Source: Halocafeteria seosinensis
Lineage: Eukaryota > Sar > Bigyra > Bicosoecida
Length of the DNA stretch: 64,000 nt
NCBI GenBank assembly: GCA_001687465.1
Contig: LVLI01000173.1
Coordinates: 104,103 to 168,102 of the forward strand
Direction of reading: 5' to 3'
Both the position numbers and the translations under genes were made by a program. Shown here piece by piece: positions 1-9,200 of this stretch (position 1 is the first letter of the stretch; every line of letters starts with the position of its first letter). The notes under the pieces are model-generated. The model was given only the letters and a program-made list of their open reading frames with translations. It was not told the DNA's origin and searched no databases.

Positions 1-2
1 CC

Positions 3-332
3 ACCTCCAGGACAGGTTCCAACAGCCATCATGATGTAGACGTATATGAGTCCCATCCAAACCCTCTCCTTGTCTGCAGCGCTAAACCTAAGTCCATTGC
101 TTCGGAGAAAAAGAAGGAAGAGAATGGAACTACCCCAGCGGCAAGGTACAATCCTCTAAGGAGGACGGAGGACATGACGCTGAATGGAGACGAGCTGTCG
201 TTAGCCAGACTGGAACAAAGCCAAAGAGTAGCGCAACCAAACATGTTGCGTTCTTTAACTAGAAGAAGCACCTTCCATCGCCGCCTGAAATTTGGGGGCA
301 CAATGCGCCCTCGTACGCGGCAAGCCAAGTGA
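3..332 (+). CDS. C-terminal end of a gene entering from the left edge; probable polytopic GLUG-family paralogue
   Basis: A plus-strand frame is open from the window edge to a TGA at 330-332 and encodes about 109 residues. It is hydrophilic and rich in Arg, Lys, Ser and Thr, like a cytoplasmic tail. It resembles the last 90 residues of the polytopic protein at 6249-12749: both have an NPLLV element (PNPLLVCSAKPKS here, SNPLLVHKSGSEA there) followed by a stretch dense in RRS/RRL and RPRTRQ-type basic pairs. That suggests a second copy of the polytopic class just outside the window. The gene would converge with the minus-strand gene ending at 459. The start and all upstream domains are unseen. 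Alternative: an unrelated basic tail or a chance open frame, since the similarity is short and judged by eye. Confidence 0.45.
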   Translation, partial: TSRTGSNSHHDVDVYESHPNPLLVCSAKPKSIASEKKKEENGTTPAARYNPLRRTEDMTLNGDELSLARLEQSQRVAQPNMLRSLTRRSTFHRRLKFGGTMRPRTRQAK

Positions 333-458
333 TGCATCACATTCCAGAGCATATGGACCGTCATTTTCTGTATCTAAATAAGACGCTTGCAATTATCTTG
401 TGTTCAAGTTGGAAACAGCTAACTGGGGCTTGGCAAACTCCGTGAATCGAAACCAATA

Positions 459-2822
459 TCATGCATACTCTTCCAATTTCTTTTTGGACACCAAACTCCC
501 AGATCTCCCTTGCAAATATCTGTGTCGTCGTTTTCCTGTCACAGTTCTGCTGCTTTGCCACTGTTTGCAGGATATCTTTGGCAACTGAATCTTACGTGCG
601 TTGGTAACATTTGCTACATAAGGTGAAGCAGTGACTTCATGAGTTGCAGACGGAATAAGGCTTTCTGTCGCAGAGAACGTAGCGTTCGAAGGAGGTACCA
701 TTGCTGTTATCAGTTTGCTGTACGTACATGAAGGAGATGGGGTTTCTGTCCGAAAAGGTGAAATAGATACTGAGCCTCTTTGGGTCTTCGAGGGACTAAA
801 GCTGGGGGTCATCGTCGAAGTGGGTGTACGAATCATAGACGTACTGGAAGGCATGGACTGTGAGCTAATATTCGCGGACTTCGGACTGCGACTGGACAAA
901 GGAGATGCGGTTCTCGTCCAAGAAGGAAATCCTGACTCTGCCGGTGTAATCGAAGCTGTAGCAGTGCTTGTCGAAGAGGGACTTGGGCTTGGAGAAACGC
1001 GGGGCAATTGAAAACGCAAAACTGGTAGATTGTCGCTCCCGTTCAAAGCCCAGTACTCATCGCTCCATGGCTTAAATAGTTGACCTTGGATGTCATCCAA
1101 ATCACCTGAATTGCCTGTAGCATTCAAATTGGCATCTTCGTATACCCCAGCTATTCGTTCCTGGCGAATATCATTGTAGACAGAGTATTTCACCCGTATA
1201 TCATGCCTGGACTCAATGACTATGCTTCCGATAATTCCACCAGCTGTTCCCCCTTGCAAACTTCCCGATGCGTACGAATTCGTGATGTGAACCTTTCCTA
1301 TATCTGTAGTTGGGTCTCCCCCAGTGTTTCCACCCGTGATACCTCCAGCTTTGTCTCCACTAATATCCCCTCGGGAATAGCAATTCGAAATGTAGACTTC
1401 ACCAAGAGTCTCTGCGGTGTTGAATCCAGTGATACCACCAGCTGCTCCGGAAGATATTCGCCCCGTACTATAGCATTGATCAATGCGAAGAAACCCAGAC
1501 GACGAAGCAGCCGTGGCACCTACAATGCCACCACTGTTTTCAGAGGTTGCAGTACCAAGAATCGGAGCAAGATCTCCAGTAGAGTAGGATTGTGAGATAT
1601 GTACTAGCCCGTCACCATACCCCGCAGAGGACCCACAAATTCCGCCACTGGAAGAGCCTGCTATTTGCCCCCTAGAATAACACTGCGTTATATACACGGT
1701 TCCCCCATCTTTGCCTGTATTTGCTCCAGTTATACCACCTCCTTTATCGGCTATATTACCTGTTGAATAGCAATTGGAAATTTTGATCTGTCCATAACCT
1801 TGACCACAACCAAATCCACATATTCCACCCCCATCCACACCAATGTCCCCTGTTGAGCTGCACGAATCTATTTCAAAATACTTTTGCTGCTTTCCTACAA
1901 TGAATCCTCCCTTCGCTGACGCTTTCCCATTCTTTATGTGCACATTGCGTATCAATGGGGCGTCCAGAAACGAGCCGACATCTGCGCGAATCCTAAGCAA
2001 CCCATTAAACGCGTTAACACCTGATAAATCAATCATGCTTTCGGCTCCGCCATCGAATGTCTCATTGACACCTAGGGAGATATAATGGCCTCCTGTATAT
2101 GACTGAGATTTCCAGCTCAATACAGAGCAATTCATCTGGAATAGTTGACTTCCAGGGAAGAACTGAAAGCATTCTTCGCGTCCATCTTGTATACTCCCCC
2201 TCAAATCTAGTAAGTCGCCTGCCGAAATAACAAGTGAACCTGATTTCATTGCGGCTATTGATACTCCCACGGCGAAGAAAGAGGACCAGTGACTTCTTGT
2301 CGTCCGGGAAGGAGAAAGAGGCTGTTTGATCTTTCTGCGTTGACTAGGTTCTGAAGGGGGCATGATATCAGAGTCAAACCTCATTCCCATTTGTATCGGT
2401 AGACCCACAATGAATTGCGGCAAAGACCACTTTCCCAGACTCCATCGATCACTCATTTCGCCCACTCCATAGCGCATTTGTGATGCGGCAATGGTACTGG
2501 CGACCATAACTGGTGCCTTAGTTGGTGCTGTCGACCATGGTGCTTCGAGTAAAGCTCTCTTGTTGATGGGAGCTGCAGCTGGCTTCCAGTTCACAGAATA
2601 CCCTAATTGCGGTACCAATATTTCGTCTCGCTTGCACCATTCGTCTTCCAGTACTATCTGGTGAACCAACTGTGTATGTCCATCACTTGTTGTTTGCTTC
2701 TGCTCTTCCTCCTCATCCAATGGCTTCTTGCTACACTTCCCGTTCGATTCTCGGAGCCGGAAAAAAAGCACCACCACCGACGCTGCGACCACCAATATCG
2801 GTATCAACCACCACCATTGCAT
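459..2822 (-). CDS. Single-module GLUG-repeat protein with long N-terminal extension
   Basis: 787 residues, no intron needed. A hydrophobic helix lies at about residues 3-22 and a second hydrophobic stretch at about 179-202, directly before the module cap (DLRGSI at 206). The cap is followed by a Cys pair and the AP.IRNVH.KNG and GGFIV...Q..F.IDSCSSTG signatures. Seven GLUG-like repeats of about 31 residues follow (GGICG, GGITG, GGIVG starts; each with a CYSTG-type strand), then the closing GNSGDLDDIQGQLF and LPVLRFQLP. A Ser/Thr/Pro stalk (about 605-720) and a basic end without a membrane helix complete it. GLUG repeats are known from bacterial surface proteins and eukaryotic secreted proteins and are predicted to form a beta-solenoid. 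In paralogues the signal peptide sits immediately before the cap, so the first 145-180 residues may be a signal-anchor extension, or translation may start at an inner Met. Likely secreted or surface-exposed; ligand unknown. Confidence 0.8.
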   Translation of the reverse strand: MQWWWLIPILVVAASVVVLFFRLRESNGKCSKKPLDEEEEQKQTTSDGHTQLVHQIVLEDEWCKRDEILVPQLGYSVNWKPAAAPINKRALLEAPWSTAPTKAPVMVASTIAASQMRYGVGEMSDRWSLGKWSLPQFIVGLPIQMGMRFDSDIMPPSEPSQRRKIKQPLSPSRTTRSHWSSFFAVGVSIAAMKSGSLVISAGDLLDLRGSIQDGREECFQFFPGSQLFQMNCSVLSWKSQSYTGGHYISLGVNETFDGGAESMIDLSGVNAFNGLLRIRADVGSFLDAPLIRNVHIKNGKASAKGGFIVGKQQKYFEIDSCSSTGDIGVDGGGICGFGCGQGYGQIKISNCYSTGNIADKGGGITGANTGKDGGTVYITQCYSRGQIAGSSSGGICGSSAGYGDGLVHISQSYSTGDLAPILGTATSENSGGIVGATAASSSGFLRIDQCYSTGRISSGAAGGITGFNTAETLGEVYISNCYSRGDISGDKAGGITGGNTGGDPTTDIGKVHITNSYASGSLQGGTAGGIIGSIVIESRHDIRVKYSVYNDIRQERIAGVYEDANLNATGNSGDLDDIQGQLFKPWSDEYWALNGSDNLPVLRFQLPRVSPSPSPSSTSTATASITPAESGFPSWTRTASPLSSRSPKSANISSQSMPSSTSMIRTPTSTMTPSFSPSKTQRGSVSISPFRTETPSPSCTYSKLITAMVPPSNATFSATESLIPSATHEVTASPYVANVTNARKIQLPKISCKQWQSSRTVTGKRRHRYLQGRSGSLVSKKKLEEYA

Positions 2823-3509
2823 GCTCTACTCTGTTCTCGTAAAAGGATGGCAAGGTTTGAAAAACAATACTGAGCCTTGGGAGCTACTCTTTACAGTATC
2901 CTGGAACTTCCTGGAAGTTGTCACTAGTGTACGTGTATACCCTTGAGACGGTATTCAGGAATCGATGGTCGAATTTCGATTTTTTTTCTCTTCAACCATG
3001 GGTTCAGATTCCCCACGGCAAAGTATTTCTAACCCTTGCAATGACTCTGGATCAACAAAACTAACGTATATTACACCTCGTGGAAGAGGTGGGGCGGAAT
3101 TTTCGGAATCCGGGACATGTCAATCATTTATTTGCCTTAGATTTTCTCACGGATAATTCAATGAATGGGGTCAAATCCTTTATACACAGATAGTACTCGA
3201 TATCTTGAATCTATTGGTGTATATTATATTGTTAAGTATGCACTGAAGCGTGCAACAAAGTACGGACAAGCCGGGACAAACGAGGGCGCAACTTCAACCT
3301 CGGCGGGGTATCGAGGAATTGCCGCCGAGGAAGTCAGGAATCCCTTGTGGCCGTTCCAGTGACACTGACCACAACTGGAGCGGGTATACCAAAAGGAATC
3401 AAAAACTAAGCAACCATCGATGATATGAATGGTGCGCAAAGTTGGGTGGTTGAAAGGGGCATAACCTGCCTGGAATTCGCAACTCAGTAGGACAAGTCCA
3501 TCAGCTAAT
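2823..3509. other. Intergenic, no gene seen
   Basis: About 690 bases between the start of one GLUG gene and the end of the next, both on the minus strand. Only short unsupported open frames are present. It must hold the promoter of the 459-2822 gene and the 3' end signals of the 3510-5063 gene, but I recognise no specific element. Confidence 0.6.
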
Positions 3510-5063
3510 CTAACGATGCTGCCGAGGCTGGCGGGCGAGCAATCTCACCGATCGCTTTCCCCGTTGAACTGGAAGCGTATCTTGCCAGGAGTCACGCGGG
3601 AACACAACTGTTGGAGTAGAACTTGAAGCGCTCCTCCTCGTTGTACTCGAAGACGTGCTGGGCGTAATTGTTGCCGAGCACGAAGGAGTCTCCCTGACAT
3701 TACTTGCAGAAGGTGTTGGAGAAGTTGATGGGGTGGAAGTCGGTAACTGGAATTGAAGAATTGGCAAACTATGAGGATCCTTAATGGCCCAAACACTCTC
3801 ATCCCATGGCCGTATTCCATCATACGCATATAACTGGCCTCGTATTTCCGACAAATTGCCTGAGTTCCCTACAGCTGTAAGGTGATTGGCTGGGTCTGAG
3901 CCCATCAAAGCCGTGCCATTGTTTCCATTGTACACCGAGTACGTCACTTCAATTACTCCGCGAGTTTGTTCATGGATAGTTCCTACAATTCCTCCTGTAG
4001 ATCCGATAGCGCTTATTAGTCCAGAGGAATAAGTGTTACTAACGATCAGATTGCCTGTGGCCTCATCGGGACCTTCTTGGGGATTTCCTCCAGGGAATTT
4101 GCCGGCGATCCCTCCCGCTTCTTCGCCTTGAATGAGCCCTGTTGTGTAGCAATCTGTAATGTACACAGTTCCATTATGCTCGCCTGCATCATGTCCAGCA
4201 ATTCCACCACTGTCGGGTTGCATCAGGTTCCCAGTGGTGTAGCATTGTTGGATATGCACAATTCCCCGTGAGTGGCCCGCGTTGCCAGCTACGATCCCGC
4301 CGCTAGCATGACCGAGAATGTTTCCGGAAGAATATGATTGACTAATGTTCAACTGACCTTGTGCGTTCGCAGGACGGTGTCCGCATATTCCACCTGCGCC
4401 GTTTCCTGTGATTTCCCCGGTAGAGTAGCATCTGTGTATGTGGACAATTCCACTTAATTCCCCTATATGCACTCCCGTTATTCCACCAGCAAAATTTTCG
4501 ATAGGCCCTGTCGCAATGCAATTCGAGATTCTAATTTGGCCGTGGTCAAAGCCACCTCTAGAACCACATATACCACCACCCTTCTCACTGATAATCCCCG
4601 TTGAGCTACATGAGTCAACGATGAAGAACCGCTGCCTGGGTTGCACGATGAATCCGCCATGTTGCGCAAGACTTCCGTTCTGCACATGAACATTTTGAAT
4701 TGTCGGAGCCTTCTCGAAAGAATCGACGTCAGCATTCAGTGTAAATATTCCCTTGAATTCGACGATACCCTTCAAACTGATTATGTTCGCATGTCCTCCA
4801 CCTTCAAATACTTCATTTGCGGCAAGGGAAACGTGATGTTCGTGAGTATACTGACTGCTCCATTCCAGAATGCTGCAATTTAGGACAAACATGCGTCTCT
4901 CCAAAATATATCGAAAACAGGGTTCCTCTCCGGCAATGATACTGCTTCGCAAGTCTGTAGCCAAACAGGAGTTGCCCAATGATAACAGTGCAGCAGCACC
5001 AACCGTATTGAGAAAGACCAACAACGGGGGCACTCGTCCGCTGCGTTTGTCGCCAGGTTGCAT
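3510..5063 (-). CDS. Secreted single-module GLUG-repeat protein, class B basic C-terminus
   Basis: 517 residues from the ATG at 5063. The open frame runs further upstream but has no earlier ATG. This start gives a clean signal peptide (basic start, then VPPLLVFLNTVGAAALLSLG) ending just before the module cap DLRSSI at residue 37. Then come the cap Cys pair, IQNVHVQNG, GGFIV..RQRFF.VDSCSSTG, seven GLUG-like repeats and the closing GNSGNLSEIRGQLY...W...LPILQFQLP. A short Ser/Thr/Pro stalk leads to a basic tail containing LPVQRGKR, with no membrane helix. Near-identical motifs close the gene at 41361-43790 and the relic at 44465-44607, so the tail is a shared element. The gene is head-to-head with the polytopic gene at 6249, 1.2 kb away. 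Likely extracellular; function unknown. Confidence 0.85.
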   Translation of the reverse strand: MQPGDKRSGRVPPLLVFLNTVGAAALLSLGNSCLATDLRSSIIAGEEPCFRYILERRMFVLNCSILEWSSQYTHEHHVSLAANEVFEGGGHANIISLKGIVEFKGIFTLNADVDSFEKAPTIQNVHVQNGSLAQHGGFIVQPRQRFFIVDSCSSTGIISEKGGGICGSRGGFDHGQIRISNCIATGPIENFAGGITGVHIGELSGIVHIHRCYSTGEITGNGAGGICGHRPANAQGQLNISQSYSSGNILGHASGGIVAGNAGHSRGIVHIQQCYTTGNLMQPDSGGIAGHDAGEHNGTVYITDCYTTGLIQGEEAGGIAGKFPGGNPQEGPDEATGNLIVSNTYSSGLISAIGSTGGIVGTIHEQTRGVIEVTYSVYNGNNGTALMGSDPANHLTAVGNSGNLSEIRGQLYAYDGIRPWDESVWAIKDPHSLPILQFQLPTSTPSTSPTPSASNVRETPSCSATITPSTSSSTTRRSASSSTPTVVFPRDSWQDTLPVQRGKRSVRLLARQPRQHR

Positions 5064-5477
5064 AGCGAGCAGCTTTGTTTGCGGCTGCAGTTTTGAGAGG
5101 TCTATCCGACCAAGAAGCAATGGATCATGTGGATGCGTGCAGACATTCACTCGATGGACGGAAGCCAACGACCATAATTACTGTACCGAAGTTGCTGTAA
5201 CAAAGCTTCTCAAACACGTGCGGGCCTTACTGTGTATCTCCTCCGGAAAGTTCCTACCATCACTATTCAAGTTCCCTTCCCTGTACAATCCATACCGATC
5301 CTTTGTTGCTGTTTGAGGTTCTCCTACCAGTCGGAAAGTTGAAGTGCGTTTTCCGACACAGCATGGTGTGGTACCGTGAGTTCCAAACTGCCTCCAGTAC
5401 CGTTTCCATTCAGTGCAATGGATCCACTCTGGGGACTTAGCTATAGTGGTAAATACCACCAGAAGTGGCCATTTTTT

Positions 5478-5515
<38 letters not shown>

Positions 5516-6248
5516 CCAAGGGGATGGTGACGGTAGGAATTGAGTCGGGATTTCAGTTCCGCCACCCCCTCCTGCTGCTGTTATTCCTGTGGCACTTTGG
5601 AGGATTGTCCGGTGTGAAATGTATACAACTACCAAAAAAAATAAAAAAAATGGAGTAGGTAGATGGTAGCAACGGAGACAGAGAATGATATACGCATCGT
5701 TGGGGCTCGTCAAGAGGCACCGGGGGCGGCAATTTCCGGTTTTTTGGGACCCATAAACGCTTTTGTTAGACACCGTCCGTGCGGGTAGCTTTGCCCTTGT
5801 TAATTGTAAGTGGTTGATGCTTCCGTTTCCGGTAGCGGACTAGATATATTTCGTATGAGACTTCCGAGTGTTTCTTGGATTTCACGGGAAACTCCTAAGG
5901 GCAAAACCAAAGGGAACAAAAAGGGTATTTTCCTGAAACGTGGTTCGCTAACGTGGTTCGCTATACATACTTCCTCTCAGGCTCTTTGAAGAGTTTTTTT
6001 CGCACGTAGTTTAAAGTGGTAGTTCCTACCAGCCATGTGGGTTGGCGGCAATACGCCAACGAGCTGACGAGAATTCTCAGCTCCATGTGGGCTGGTGAGC
6101 ATTTGGCTTCTTCTCCGAACTGTATGTCATATATTTCATTTCATGCACGCAGGAAGAAAGTATCCACCATTGCTCGCGTTTTTGTGGTTTACCGTTTACT
6201 GTTGTTGGACGCAGAACATCCACTGCTACTTTGCTTCGTTTCCAGGAA
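5064..6248. promoter_or_regulatory. Shared upstream region of two divergent GLUG-family genes
   Basis: 1.2 kb between the ATG of the minus-strand gene at 5063 and the ATG of the plus-strand gene at 6249. No coding sequence is supported. It contains the (CA)16 tract. Both promoters must lie here; I recognise no specific box. Confidence 0.5.
5479..5510. repeat. (CA)16 microsatellite
   Basis: Sixteen perfect CA units in the divergent intergenic region between two GLUG-family genes. Likely length-polymorphic; any effect on the flanking promoters is speculation. Confidence 0.97.
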
Positions 6249-9200
6249 ATGGTTCCCGCACGAGTGAATTTTGCCAGGAATGCGCTATACTGTAAAACTT
6301 CCGGGCTTTTCCGTTGGCAAAGATGGTCAGGGCCTGCCCCATTCGCGTTGGTACTTTGCAGTGTAGTTTGTGCGTGGTTGGTCTTTGATGGGGTCGTGGC
6401 TACTGGTCAGGGTGGTGATCTACGAGATTACATCATCGGAGGAAACGCAGAATGCATTCATTATGATAGTACATTCAGGATGTTTTACATGAACTGTAGT
6501 ATAACATGGACCGACACATACGATGAGGAGGGGTTTATTTCTTTGGGAGCCAACGAGACATTCGAAGGAAATGACCATGAAGTCGACTTGGGAGGGGCCG
6601 TAACCCAGGGGATTTTCGAAACTAACGTGAAAACTCTAGCATCGTTTTCAGAAGCACCTTTAATTCGAAATTTGCGAACGACAGGGGGAATTGTAGAACA
6701 AGGGGGTGGTTTTCTAATGAAGAAGTCTCAGCGATACTTCCGTATTCATTCTTGTAGCTCGTCAGGCACGGTTGAGGGTGGAGGGGGTGGAATTTGCGGA
6801 ATGGAATCAGGGTCCGAAGGAAGAATAGAAATAATTGGGTGTCACTCAACAGCGACATTAGAACGTAAAGCGGGAGGAATCAGTGGAGCGTATACTGCTA
6901 GAAATGGTGGGGTGGCATTGATTCAAAATTGCTCATTTTCAGGAACTCTGGGAGGAACAAATACGGGAGGCATTTGTGGATCACATACAGGAGCAAACGG
7001 CGGATTGGTCTCTATTACTCGTTCCTTCAGTACGAGTGATATACAAGGAGAGGGTTCTGGTGGAATTGTTGGGACTCGCGTTGGAGATGGTTCCGGTTTT
7101 GTATTCATCGGGCAGTGCTATTCGTTTGGTAACATCGGCGGTACAAACGCCGGAGGAATAACTGGATCGCACACTTCTTCATTCGATGGCTATGTTTTAA
7201 TCAAGGAGTCGTATTCTCATGGTACTAGTCAGGCGACAGGTACTGGAGGAATATGTGGAGCGGAAGCTGGTGGCTTTGGCTTCCTCTTTGTCATTGATTC
7301 CTATGCAGCTGGTGGTGCCACTGGTATTTCTGGGCGTATTTCACTAGAGTCTCGAAAAGTTCATGTTCTAAATTGTGTTTACACTGCAGCCCAGCTTAGC
7401 AAAGGAGCGAGAGGTCCAGACTTTCAAGCCGGAAATTCAAATGACCTTGGGAGCATTACACACACACTCTTAAAAGACGAATCTGGGACGCTGCTGTGGT
7501 CCGAAGAGAGTTGGGTAGCAAATGCCACCGAGGGCGGATTACCGTTGCTACGATTTCAAGTTGAAGACAGTGTACCCCCTGTTAAGATACCATCGTGGGA
7601 TCTACGGGATTCAATCATGGACGGAAAGTTTCCCTGCTTAAGCTATTCTAACGATAACAAAACATTCTCGATCCGTTGCGACATAAACTGGACTGATACC
7701 TTTGACGTAGCAAACTTCATTTCACTAAAAACTGGAGAATTGTTCGATGGAAATCACCATGTGATAGACCTTGCAAACACTATTATCTTTCCCGGAATAT
7801 TCAGAATAGAACCTATTGGGATTGCTTCCATGTCTGAGTCTCCCCGAATCCGGAATATTCGAACGCGAGGTAGTGAGACAAGTCATGGTGGAGGCTTCAT
7901 TGTAAGACAAGGGCAAAATTGGTTTCACGTAGATTCCTGCGAAAGCACCGGTCGCATTTCAGGGAAGAGAAGTGGTGGCATTGTTGGGTCATCATTGGAC
8001 GAGTCAAATGGTGCTCAAATTGAGGTTTGGGGTTCTACCTCGTCGGGTGACATAGTCGGAGCATCAGCTGGAGGCATAATTGGGGCAGGCAGGAGCGGCA
8101 GTATTACAATCCTCCAGTGCTATTCAACAGGGGAAATCGTTGGCGCAGGATCTGGGGGCATAGCAGGCGATGGTATCACGGGTGTTGCGCATGTTGCGCA
8201 GTGTTATTCGAAAGGTCAGGTCGCGGGCTACGGCTCAGGAGGAATTTGCGGCTCTAATGGGGGAAGGGGTGACACTGGCACACTATCGATATCTGATTCG
8301 TATTCTCTGGGAGATATAATGGGAGATAGATCTGGAGGTATCCTTGGAGATACTGCGGGAGCATCGCAGGGCACCGTAATATTGGAAAACGTGTATGCTG
8401 TCGGTGAACTTGGCACTTCCACTAGTGGAGCTGGTCTAATCGGGTTCTTCGACTCTAGTACATCAGCGATACTGATCACCAATTCCGTGTATAGGCCTCC
8501 AATGTTCATAGGGAATGACAATCTTGTAGATGTAGATTTGCGCAATAACTCAGCGACCTTCGATGATATCAACGGGACTCTGTATTCTGTTGACGGCGTG
8601 CTCCAATGGTCTCCACTCACTTGGGTCGTTATCGGAAGCACTCAACTCCCTATACTTCGCTTTCAGTTGCCCACTCCAACCGCTTCTCCGTCGACGACCC
8701 CTCTGGCTACAAGTAGCAGCTTACCGTCGGCATCTTGTCCGCCGTCCTCAACAGCGTCTATTACATTGTCACCTACTGGATCAGTTACGCATACCAGTAC
8801 CAGCTCATCTTCGGCAAGCTATCCACCATCCTCGACAGTCACTGGTACGACGTCGTCTTCCCCTACTGGATCCTCTACGCACACTGGTAGCAACTCAGTT
8901 TCGGCATCTTCTTCACCATCCTCAGTCGTGACTAACACTATGTCGCCTTCTCCGTCGCACACAGATACCAGCGCAGCCTCAACGTCTCCTACTGTGATCC
9001 CGGCAGCCCCTACCACGCTCGCATACTCCTCTTCTGTAGCGCCGTCACGCACAAGCGGTTCCACTTCCTCCGTTTCTCCATGGGTCGCAGCGACAGGCTC
9101 TACAACTCCATCTATGTCAATGTCGGCAACTCCCCTGGAAGAGTCACAAGCGCGGAATGACGTCCAACCACGACAACTGCATGTAAAGTATTCACGTGAT

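Noticed and set aside
4870-5316. 148-codon plus-strand open frame antisense to the 3510-5063 gene start
   Set aside because: It is a shadow of the GLUG gene's 5' region; no domain, signal or splice logic, while the minus-strand protein is clearly a family member.
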